DNA from: Antedon mediterranea
Taxonomy: Eukaryota > Echinodermata > Crinoidea > Comatulida > Antedonidae
DNA length: 64,000 nt
Assembly (NCBI RefSeq): GCF_964355755.1
Contig: NC_092675.1
Span: forward strand, 1,887,312-1,951,311
Direction of reading: 5' to 3'
Part shown: one piece after another, positions 47,559 through 58,100 of the stretch
Layout of the letters: every line of letters starts with the position of its first letter
Position numbering within the stretch: the stretch's first letter is position 1
The notes under the pieces: model-generated
The model's database searches: none
What the model was told of the DNA's origin: nothing
The model's input: only the letters and a program-made list of their open reading frames with translations
Position numbers and translations under genes: made by a program

Positions 47559-48209
47559 AAAATATATTTGTGGAACCGCAATTTGATTATAACCTGTAAT
47601 AATTTTAATTTTTAAAATATTACGTTACAAAAATGAACTTTAAAACCATCGTAAAACACAACCATAAAATGAATAAAATCATGTTTATGATAATATTTCC
47701 CGGATAGTATCCGAAAATTCATAAATACATTATTTCCTGCTATTGCTATTTTTTGCTATTAATTAAAATATAATAAATTTACATTTAACTGTACAATCAA
47801 TCGTAATTGAAAAAATTAAGCTCTTTGGTTCACTGGAATATAAAATATTGATTTAAAATTAATCCATCTACTAAAAGTGTGTTAGCACAAATACCGACAC
47901 GCAGTTCAAACATTTTTATGAATATGATACCAAAATGAAAACAATAGTATGCGGTGTATCCAGAACGTAATTTACCGACTAGGTAACGTGAGCTATTGAG
48001 GCAGAAGTGGACACGGAACGTTGCCATATATCTTCCAGAATAAAGGTGCATCTGTATTTTAAAAATCGTGCCAGTATCAGCGTTGTTTTTAAAACGTGAT
48101 AATATGCATGCAATAATCTGTTTTGCAGGTTTTCATTACCATTTTGCATGAAATATACAGTCTCGAAATAGCATGTTATACAAAGGTATTGGAATCAAAA
48201 TATCAATGT

Positions 48210-48350
48210 TGAACCCCGCTTTTTTGGAACACCTCTATTGAGGGGAAACTTTTCTGTGAAAATATATGTTTTAACACTACACAGCCAATCTCTATTAAGG
48301 GGACACCTCTATTAAGAGGACACTTTGCTGGGTTCCGAAGATGTCCCTCA
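48210..48350. repeat. Dispersed repeat with CTATTAAGGGGACACCT words
   Basis: Several imperfect TCTATTAAGGGGACACCT words occur here. The block GAAAATATATGTTTTAACAC matches the sequence near 985-1005 downstream of the 16-bp array, so both are copies of one repeat family. Confidence 0.5.
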
Positions 48351-48437
48351 CTAGGATAATAAAGTATTGTTGGGGACAAAAAATACGATTAAATCAATTG
48401 AATAGAAGGAATGATTACGATGAAGCAAACAAACCAG

Positions 48438-48701
48438 AAGTGATACTTATAACATTCAAAAGTGATACTTATAACATTCAGAATTGATACTTATAACATT
48501 CAGAAGTGATACTTATAACATTCAGAAGTGATACTTATAACATTCAGAATTGATACTTATAACATTCAGAAGTGATACTTATAACATTCAGAAGTGATAC
48601 TTATAACATTCAGAAGTGATACTTATAACATTCAGAATTGATACTTATAACATTCAGAAGTGATACTTATAACATTCAGAAGTGATACTTATAACATTCA
48701 A
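48438..48701. repeat. 22-bp minisatellite, 12 copies
   Basis: Exactly twelve units of AGTGATACTTATAACATTCA plus two bases occur in register. Units 3, 6 and 10 carry AATTGATAC where the others have AAGTGATAC, giving a higher-order pattern. It is intergenic. Confidence 0.95.
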
Positions 48702-49020
48702 TAATCGTCTTATACTTGTGCTTCGTACAAACACCTAATTCAGATAATGTACCAACACAAGTACACAGAATTAATCATTTTACAGATTTATGATACAGTT
48801 AAGATTGTTTCAAATTAGCACCTTATAAAATTACGATATATACCGTAAAGCACAACTAAACTTCTATTTACTTGTTCTGAAACAGGCAATAGGCCTAAAA
48901 ACAAACCAAACATTGAACGTCGTCGAGGCTTAGTTATCTACAAAAGTTAATAATTAGTCCATTAGTCCAACATAGCATGAACGAGCCCATAGTAAGTTAA
49001 CAATGTAGGTAAACATTTTC

Positions 49021-49166
49021 TTAAGCTCTGTCTACGCTATCAAACTTTATGTGGCAAACAATGTGATGTGCCCATATATGGATACGATAATGTCATAAAA
49101 CTACTACCATATTTCGCCACATCGCACTTTTTTTGTCTAACTAGTTTGATAGTGTAGACATAGTAT
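49021..49166. mobile_element. Palindromic MITE, family 1, copy 12
   Basis: TTAAGCTCTGTCTACGCTAT opens it and CTAGTTTGATAGTGTAGACA closes it. It ends 16 bp short of the stop codon of the minus-strand single-exon gene, so it probably lies in that gene's 3' UTR. Confidence 0.8.
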
Positions 49167-49182
49167 AGCCTTTGAAGGTATG

Positions 49183-50655
49183 TTACAAGAAAGGCTGATA
49201 TGTACCGGACGCGGCTGAACTGCAGCTATATAACCATTCAGTTACGCGTTTATTCTTTGTTTTATATTCCCCAGTTGGCGTGTATTTTGGTGGATCATCG
49301 AGCAAGATAACTTTAGGTTCCGATGGAATGTTCTCTACCTGTGGTTCCAGTGGTACTGGCTCCGGTTCTGGTTCTGGTTTTTCAACCGGAGTTGGTTCCA
49401 CTGGTGGTGTAATAACCTCAGGGATTATCTGTTTCTTTTTACTTTTACCTTTCTTTCCCTTTGTGTTGCCCTTCTTTCTTTTTCCTTTTGGTGACGGTGG
49501 TTTTGGCGAATCACTAGGAGACGAATTTGGAGACTTTTTACGCCCAGACGGTGACCCTCTTCCGGAACCAGGAAACGATTTAGTTTTTCCTCCAGTCGGC
49601 GAAGACTTTCTTGCCGGTGAATTTTTTCGAGATGATTTTTTTCTACCACCTATAATTTTGGTACTGGTGAGGTTTTCATTAAATGTCACAGTTTTTCCTG
49701 AAGAAGATGGTCTACTTGCAGCAGCGACTGCTGCCTCGGCAGCTGCCTTTTCTTCGGCTTGTTTTTTTAATTCTGCCTCTTTGGCAGCTCTTTCGTCCTC
49801 TTCAGCTTTCAACTTTTCTGCAATTATCCTTAGTGCCTCTTCTCGAGCTCTTTGTTTTTCTTCAGGTGTCAATGGTGGTGGTGGGGCTGGTGGTGGTTTA
49901 TCTACATATAGCTTCATCATAGTTCGATATTCGCTTTCTTTGTTTTTATCCGAGTACTTGTGTCTCAATGATAGTTTGTGGAGATTCCTCGTAGTTCCAC
50001 TTTTAATCCTATGCACATGCGCACGTATGTTTCCTGTAGATGTTTCGATTGGTCCACGTGACTTAGCAACAGCTCTTGCATCCAGACTACCATTAACGAA
50101 ATATGTATCAAACTTTTCATTATTTTGAACAATTGCAGACTTACATCTGGTTTCTTTAATATTAAGTGAAATTCTCGGGTCAAAGCAGTTTGTTTTTATC
50201 GTCCAAAGAGATTGACTCAGCTCAAACGCTGGTTGAGAAGACCAATACGAAATGCTACTTGATGGTCTAGTTTTAGCTAACGACTGATTCCGACTCTTTA
50301 GAAGAGCAGTGTCGTCTGCACTGTTATTCTTTTCGAATTCCTCTAGTGACTTTTCAAATAAACATTTACTAAGTTCTGTTTGAAACTGAGATTCCAAATC
50401 AATATTCTTTTTAAATCCAACGCTACTTGGAAATATGTTTGTTCTAGTATGCTTACCAATACACATCTGATGTGTCCATGCTTCCTTAGGCGTTCTAAAA
50501 TTGTTGTCTGAACTTGAAACTCTCGCTCTATTCGGTACTGATTTAGTAAACATAACAGGCCTGTGCCTGCGTTCAGCTAAATCTTCCTGATGAAAATTAC
50601 TATTTATGCTGCGTTTGTGATACATCTCCTTACCTTGAAGATGACAAGACAACAT
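49183..50655 (-). CDS. Unknown 490-aa intronless protein
   Basis: A single open frame encodes 490 aa on the minus strand; I do not recognise the family. The N-terminal half (1-240) has ordinary composition with blocks such as TPKEAWTHQMCIGKHTRTN and NIKETRCKSAIVQNNEKFDT. A proline run (PPPAPPPPLTPEEKQ, about 250) leads into an Ala/Glu/Lys helix likely to form a coiled coil (about 262-315). A Ser/Pro/Lys-rich region with many SP sites follows (320-395), then a Lys cluster (KGKRKKGNTKGKKGKSKKK). A Pro/Glu-rich segment (PVEKPEPEPEPVPLEP) precedes the C-terminus TEWLYSCSSAASGTYQPFL. There is no signal peptide or TM segment, so an intracellular protein is likely. The ATG at 50655 is followed after 22 nt by a GTAAGG donor-like site; a start at the next Met (11) is possible. 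Length and non-repetitive sequence argue for a real gene. Confidence 0.7.
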   Translation of the reverse strand: MLSCHLQGKEMYHKRSINSNFHQEDLAERRHRPVMFTKSVPNRARVSSSDNNFRTPKEAWTHQMCIGKHTRTNIFPSSVGFKKNIDLESQFQTELSKCLFEKSLEEFEKNNSADDTALLKSRNQSLAKTRPSSSISYWSSQPAFELSQSLWTIKTNCFDPRISLNIKETRCKSAIVQNNEKFDTYFVNGSLDARAVAKSRGPIETSTGNIRAHVHRIKSGTTRNLHKLSLRHKYSDKNKESEYRTMMKLYVDKPPPAPPPPLTPEEKQRAREEALRIIAEKLKAEEDERAAKEAELKKQAEEKAAAEAAVAAASRPSSSGKTVTFNENLTSTKIIGGRKKSSRKNSPARKSSPTGGKTKSFPGSGRGSPSGRKKSPNSSPSDSPKPPSPKGKRKKGNTKGKKGKSKKKQIIPEVITPPVEPTPVEKPEPEPEPVPLEPQVENIPSEPKVILLDDPPKYTPTGEYKTKNKRVTEWLYSCSSAASGTYQPFL

Positions 50656-51383
50656 TTTGATAATAAAAAAAGCTACCGCTATTGATTATTAAGCAACACT
50701 TTTAACGGTCCTTAATTCCTTCGCCAAGTTCAGACGTATAACGTCTGCATCAACTTTCCGCCGAATATGTAATGTCTGTATTGTCTGCGTATTACTATTA
50801 TTTACACTGACGTCATAGTAACATGAAGTGAACATGTTTTGTATAAACAAACCAGCGCATCATGTAATCTGTTAAAGTACCAAGCCAATTGGAAAAATTC
50901 AGTCAGAATCAACACGTTGTCCGGTAATACTTAGTAAGACAGAAATGTGTCAATATATTTATCAAAGTATTAGGTCAAATACACCATAAAGTAATCATCT
51001 TCTCGATAGCGAATAGATTACAAATGCCGGTATGCCAAAGTTAAAGTCAAGCAGTTCGTAGACCAAAGAGTGATTGGTATAACTGTGGATAGAGAGAAGT
51101 CAAACATATTAATCAAAATTGGTCAAAGTTAATTGTTTATAGAAATATTTTCACATCGATACAAAAATATTTGGATAAAAAATATATACTCAGTATCAAA
51201 CTCGATTTATTGATTTCATAATTACATTGCGTGTAACACGCGTGTGATGTTCGTATGCGATTATCCCCGCGTGACACAATATTCGATTTTCACCTTATTG
51301 TTCATAATAATAATACATATTTGATTGTTTATATTAAAACAAAAATGTGATGCTTTATATAATACGACGAATAAATTAAATAG

Positions 51384-51651
51384 CAATACGCCTTGGTTTA
51401 GTGTAAACTGACGACTGACAAGCAACGGTTCTTCAAGGATTTACACACAACAATATGCCTTTGTTTAGTGTAAACTGACGACTGACAAGCAACGGTTCTT
51501 CAAGGATTTACACACAACAATATGCATTGGTTTAGTGTAAACTGACGACTGACAAGCAACGGTTCTTCAAGGATTTACACACAACAATACGCATTGGTTT
51601 AGTGTAAACTGACGACTGACAAGCAACGGTTCTTCAAGGATTTACACACAA
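51384..51651. repeat. 67-bp tandem array, 4 copies
   Basis: Units start at 51384, 51451, 51518 and 51585, exactly 67 bp apart. Each contains GTGTAAA...TTTACAC inverted arms and the core AAGCAACGGTTCTTCAAGGA. A direct repeat AATACGACGAATAAATTAAA flanks the array (about 51361 and 51700). A degenerate half unit (TCCTTCAAGGATTGACACAA) follows near 51785. Confidence 0.9.
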
Positions 51652-54274
51652 GTTTAAATAGTATTTTGATGTGTTTTTGTTCAATAAATACCATTGACTA
51701 ATACGACGAATAAATTAAATAATAAAAGAAATAATCCATGGTTTTAAATTATTGAAACAAATCGAACGACTTTCAGAAACCAATCCTTCAAGGATTGACA
51801 CAAAATTGCCTACAGTATTTTCTTTGTTTTGTTTGTACAAATGTGCGTCTTAGAGACTACGGCAGGTGATTCTTCAAAAGGGATTTCCAATATAAAATAT
51901 TATTCAAGGAAAACACTCACATTATAATACCGATTTTGCTCAGAAATGAAGTAATGCACTGGTGTATATATCAATAATATAATTGTAGATTATTATATAG
52001 TTTATTAAGCTACGGTAGTGTTCGGTATGCACGAGTTTTCAAATCAATTCACGATCACCACAATAATGTGAAAAACTAGGCCGATTAATGTTGCTTGATT
52101 ATGGCAGATATTTAATTTTTCTTCATTTTTTTTGATGGGGTCTAATTTCCAGTTAATTATACAACAGTGGTTTGTTTGTTTGTTTGTTTGTAGTTTTTAA
52201 TCGAATAAAGTACATTAAGTAAACACAAGAATCTTACTAGGTGACATTAATTACACTGTTGTCACGTGCATTATTGAAACACATATCATTGTTAATTCAA
52301 ATACTAATGTATACGTTATGCATTTAGCAAGGCACGTACTATGACCAAGGACTTGATTAACGGTAATGATTCACAATTAGTCTATTGACTTTTTAAAGAC
52401 CCCCTCCCCCAGCTATTCATACACTTTTTTGTTCGAAGATGCATGAAGATGTTTACATTCTATTCACTGGGGATAATCGAAGTAGTCGGATTGACAGATC
52501 AATTTACTGTATAGGCCCAAGCAGAATTTGCTTGGTAGGCCTACTGCATTTAATGAGCTCTACCATGTCCAATACGCTTATTCGTTTCGGTAACATGGTT
52601 TAATTATAGAAGTAGTGCATTATAATATGTATAACAGTAGGCCTACTTATATATTAATAAATAAATAAAACACATACCGTACTGACCATGTTATTGTGTA
52701 TTGTAGGCATATATTAATCAAAATGACCTATATAACATTATAGTTGTACCAGCGTTGTACGTATATTACAATACTTGATCATGATTCTGGAGGATGTTAT
52801 CTCCCTGTGACTGTATAGGCCTAACTGACTACAGCATATATTGGCATTAGGCCTATTATGATTATTTAGGGTAACGACAACAGGGCCACTACTACCTACA
52901 AGCACACGTGGTCATGGTAACGACCAAACAACTCACCTAAGCCGCCGGTAAAACTTGTGATATCATAATAGAAGTTTTTGGTATTATATATAGACAGCTT
53001 CAAAATAAGTCATATTTCAACTCGACTCCGAGCATCAGTTATTACGATACCGGCTGAATGCCAACTGAGCAGTTGTGTAGTTACCATAAAAACATAACAG
53101 TGCTTTTGTATAACATAAATCAATGGTACTTCACACGTAAAGTGTAAAACACAAGGTCCACCCCACAATCGTTTCCTTTTATATAGCGTATTCTTATGTA
53201 ACCGGCCAAGCAGAACCGGTGCTCAGTCAGGCAGAACTCGTTCATGGGGTTCATAAAGGCATATGGAATTCATTGATCATAGACAAGATAAAAGCAAAAC
53301 GAAACCAAATATTTGATGAATACTGTGAGTTTATTTCTTTTACGTTATACCTATATTAGTGTTTGAGTGTTTTAATAATCACGGAGACATTAAGACCTTA
53401 AATAGACTAATAGATAGGCATACAGCAACATATCGTTTCGATCATTTCCAGACGACTTACGTCATAATGTAAACAATGTGTAAACAGGTGTAGCCTACAC
53501 TGCCAGTGGAATGGTGATAGTGTTGATTTTGATTTGATTCAAGGCATTATGATTAAGTACATTGTCTGTATAATAAATTTTAATCGTTAAAAGATATGCT
53601 TACATAAACAACCTTTGATGATTACGTACGGTACTGGACAGTGCATTCATCAATTGGACAATAAACAATTATATATTTTGTTGATCCAAGTTGCAGTTGT
53701 ATTTCTTTCAGATTGTGATTTATTTTGATTAGTATTTTCCTAATTTACATATCATAACTGCGACTGGCGTTACAACACAATTATTTAAAAAAAATGCACC
53801 ATTGATTTTTAAATATTTACCGAGCCATACTGAACATTCACAACAATCAATTAAGCTATCTTTACACTGTATCAACACGTAAACAAGTAAATGTTCTTGA
53901 AACAGATATTTTCACTTTATGTTTTAACAGAGATCAAAAACAAAACCATGATATCTTCAAACCGTGAACCCGGATGTAAGTTTCATAATGTTTGCGTATT
54001 ATGTCTTTCTCATTTGATTAACGTTGAAATGCACATTTGATAAGGATCATTTGTGAATTTTCAACCATAATTCATTTTACATGTTGTAAATACATATTGT
54101 AAAAAAATTAAATAAATTATGTGTTTCTGCTTCACTATTCCGGAATAATTCCTTCTCCCCGTTTTTTAAGTAGAAAATAAAAAGTGGAAAATTGCGTATA
54201 CAATGTTGCATTTCCACAATAAATGGTGGAAATAACGGAATTCAGGAATGTCTGGCAACAACATAAAATGCCAG

Positions 54275-54360
54275 AGATAATGTGCCCATATATGGACATG
54301 GTGAATAATATCACTACCATATTTGGGTATTTCACTACCATATTTGGGAACATCAACCCG
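54275..54360. mobile_element. MITE family 1, internal fragment (copy 13)
   Basis: Only the interior survives: ATGTGCCCATATATGGACAT, ATCACTACCATATTTGGGTA and ACTACCATATTTGGGAACAT. Both terminal inverted repeats are missing. Confidence 0.6.
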
Positions 54361-55171
54361 AAAATGTACAGACCACAGTCAGAGATTTATTCAGCGATCT
54401 TTTGCTGCAGAATCAGAGCATAAAATAGAAATTCTGGAAAAAAATCGAAAAAATTAAAGCGAAAAACTCTTACCTGATAAAACCGTAATTTTTAAGAAAA
54501 ATGTTCAGTTTAATTTAACTTTTTATAAGCGAAATTTTGTTTAAAAAATCAATTGTAAATCATTTGGCTAAAAAACATTGTATTCACGTGCGTATCTCGT
54601 GTAATAATATCAAACTTTATAAAATGTTCTTGTCCAAATTCTCCCCCACACCTACAAACACAACATACCACCAGATGAAAACATAGTCACATTATATTAA
54701 CCTTTCTATTGAGTATAAATAATTATGATTAACTATAAGTCAACAAGCAAAAAGTTTACAAAAATATATACTGTAAGCACTCGATTTAGACAACGATTAA
54801 GTAATTACTAGAAATACTATTATCATGTACTTTTGATAAATTAAACGGCGTTACCTTACTTTGAAAATAGTTAGTAATTATATACAACGACGATACACAG
54901 TAGACTAAGACAACAAATTAACCAAAATGATTAACCAGGAGAAAAGAAAAAGGAAATAGTTAGGCCATCCCTGTGTATAATAGTCACACACTAGCAAGTC
55001 CATGCACTAAGTTAGCCCAGGGAAGAGTGAAATTTCACCCTTCCCTGGTTAGCCTATTTAGTTGTTTCCTTTTGTAGTTTTGCTGAGTTTCATTGCAAAC
55101 TACCAGGGCCATCTTCAGTCAAACAAATTCAAAATTAATATTGTTGATATCGTCTCCTAATGATAGAAGTT

Positions 55172-58100
55172 TTAAACATCAAACATACCCTCTTCTTTAC
55201 TTCTCACGTAATATCCCCAATAACCAATGTTAAATATCATAAAGGTTAGAGGAAAGGCAAATCTACAGAACATATCGATCTTTTTACCAAAGAGATAACT
55301 ATCCTCTTTCTTGTCGGTATGACAACAAGATCCAAGAATGGATACTTCGCCGTGTTGGTTTGCTTGTGTATCGTAAGGTGGTGAACCAGGAGGAGTCACT
55401 GGATCGTGATAGTTTTTCCTTCGGTGGTCGTAGCGTTGACGTCCATCGTTTTCATTGTCATCAAACGTTTTATCGACTATTGTTAGTTTTATGCAACTTT
55501 CGATTTCGGCATTATCAGATATATCGTACTAAAATTGAAAAAGATATATTTTAAAGTATGTAAATATAGGCATAACATTATTAAAATAGCATTCAAAAGC
55601 GTCTAATATTATGATTGCTGTAAATGTAAAAGCGCGACCTCTATCGCTCAATGATTGCAACTTTTTATGCAGATCTATAATGACAATGAAAATAATATAT
55701 TGTACATTCTTTCAAACTCATCTTTAGAATTACACATGCTAGGAAACCAAATTGGAAAACAATAATGACAAAATTGATTCTGAAAATAAACTATAAAAAA
55801 TTTTGAATATCTTTAGATAATAAAATAGAATTTAATAGAAATGGCAGACTTAATTAAATTGGACATAATGTAGTTGTATGGCAGAATTGTATAAATAGGA
55901 GAAGTAGAATATAGAACTTTTAAAGTGTATTACCACAAAAAATAACCCTTTTTTATGAAGGTTTGTGTAAAGGTTCATTTTATTAAGATATTATATATTT
56001 AGAGCCAGGCTAGTAATGTTGATTTTGTAGGGTTAGTCCCAGCATAGTTTTTTCACAAGTATTCTCAAACGCACTAGGAGAAAATGAAAAGTTCTAACTA
56101 ACTTTATACTACACAGTGTATTACTAAAACAATTTCAGCATATAAAACCGATCAGATTTATAAATTATTTTCACATTTACGTGAATAAAATTAACAGCAA
56201 CGAAGTCTTTTTTAATCCAATTTACTCATTATGTAGAAAGTGCGCCCTCTATTGTCTAAATTTGTTTTATTTTGATTATCTCAAAAATCAAGATTTTAAA
56301 CGTTTATATCTTTAAAAAGCCCCCACGTTAGTCCGATCAACAACCAGATTCGTAATCTACGTCAAAAAATGCACTAGAAAAAGTTGATTTGGAAAATTCT
56401 GCAGAAAAGTGACACCTGCCTCCAGATCCGACTGGTCTATAGGAGGTACAATTGCTTAACATTTTCTACAAACATCATTTACCTTCGTTGGAGAGTTTGT
56501 CCATTGGTTCTTCTTCTTTACTTTTGTCACAGAGAAATGATGTACAATAGCAAATTCTAGTAAGGCGCCAATGACAAATATTAAACAGACGGCAAACCAA
56601 ACGTCAATAGCCTGAAGGTGAAACAGAAATGCCACATGGATGTTCAGTTTACTTGTCGATCAATAGAATAATCTGCAGCATATGTTGTTGCTTTGTAACA
56701 AATCAACTTCTTAAACACAGACAAATATGTTTCAAATAATATTCTTTCAGTTTTTACACAGTTTTTTCCTACTATGAGAATATGAAAGTAATATAGAAAT
56801 TATATCATAAATAAATAACATTCAGCATATTTGGTAGTGGAGCTGTAGTTTGGTGGTTATCGTGCTTGCCGTCCAATCCCAACGTCCAGTCAATCCTGAC
56901 CTAGTGCCAGGGTTCTAACTCTCAACCCCACTCCCTAATCCTCAAATGAGACATAGTTTATAAGCACGATACATTTTAAAATAGTTTAGCCATACTGCAA
57001 TTTGCGAGTTACTCGCTGTTGGATGCGTATGGAAAAAGTAAATAAATAAAAGACTTAATACGATATACAAAATCAGTATTACTTTTATTCGTTAATTATT
57101 GCAAACACATGCTCCATAACTCAAAAATGTATTGTAGATGGAGAAGTATCCTATATATTTAAGCTTAGAGTTTGCGAATTTTCTTCTTCTTTTTTTTCTG
57201 TTTTTACGTTTGTTGATATGGATGGAATTTCCGAAATAAAAGAAATTGAATTGAATTAATTCAGCCACGTTTTCTTTTTCATATTTTGTGTATTATTTTG
57301 CAGTACTTACTTTAACGTATGATACGTGCGGGAGGTCCTCTCGCACTCCATTGGTAGCCGTGATCATCGTAAGTACTGTTGTCACACCCAATGCAACACG
57401 TGCTGGAGAGCTCTTGATCTCAATCCAGAATGACACCCATGACATAACGACAAGTAGAATGCTAGGGATATACGTCTGCAGTAAATAATACCCTATGTTC
57501 CTACTAAACAGATATTCAACTACGATACAGGAATATGCACCTATAAACATAAATAATAACAATATTACTTATCAATGTAAATGGTTTTTAAAGTAAAGTA
57601 AAACAGGATAAAGGAAAGTTAAATTTCCAATAAATAATCTTGAATTGCTTATAATTATTTCAACGAAAACCAAATCGAGCATATTTTATTTGAGTTTGTA
57701 TCCAGTATTAAAATGCTTCATTTAAAATAAGTATAATATACTTATATCGATGTCGTCTTAATTCTTTAAATCAAGACCAGTTATTGCACAATATTATTAA
57801 ATAATTATTATAGTTAAATTAATAAATGGCAACAACCACTTCTTCAAAACGTCTCAATAAGGAGTATTGTCTCCTTTAAGAGACATAAATTAAATCTAGT
57901 CTACAATTAGTTTTAGTATTTCCCCTTGAGTACAAATTCCCATTAAGTACCAATTGGCAAGTTAGTAACTAATTAGTCTAAATTAAAATCTGTATTAGAT
58001 TAAACTGTTAATTATTTCAATCGAAATATTTAGTGTATACTAAGTTTAGAAACAATTGCATTTTTAATTGATTAGGTAGTGGCGTTCTATAACATAATAT

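Larger units (their letters stand above)
50656..55171. other. Intergenic, no gene seen
   Basis: The 4.5-kb spacer contains a 67-bp tandem array, its flanking direct repeats and a MITE fragment. Short frames are AT-rich and unsupported. An AG/GT-bounded stretch near 53931-53980 could be an untranslated exon, but nothing confirms it. Confidence 0.5.

Noticed and set aside
49280-50128. 282-aa plus-strand frame over the single-exon gene
   Set aside because: It is the low-complexity complement of the Pro/Ser/Lys/Glu-rich region of the minus-strand 490-aa protein, which is longer and has non-repetitive N-terminal sequence.
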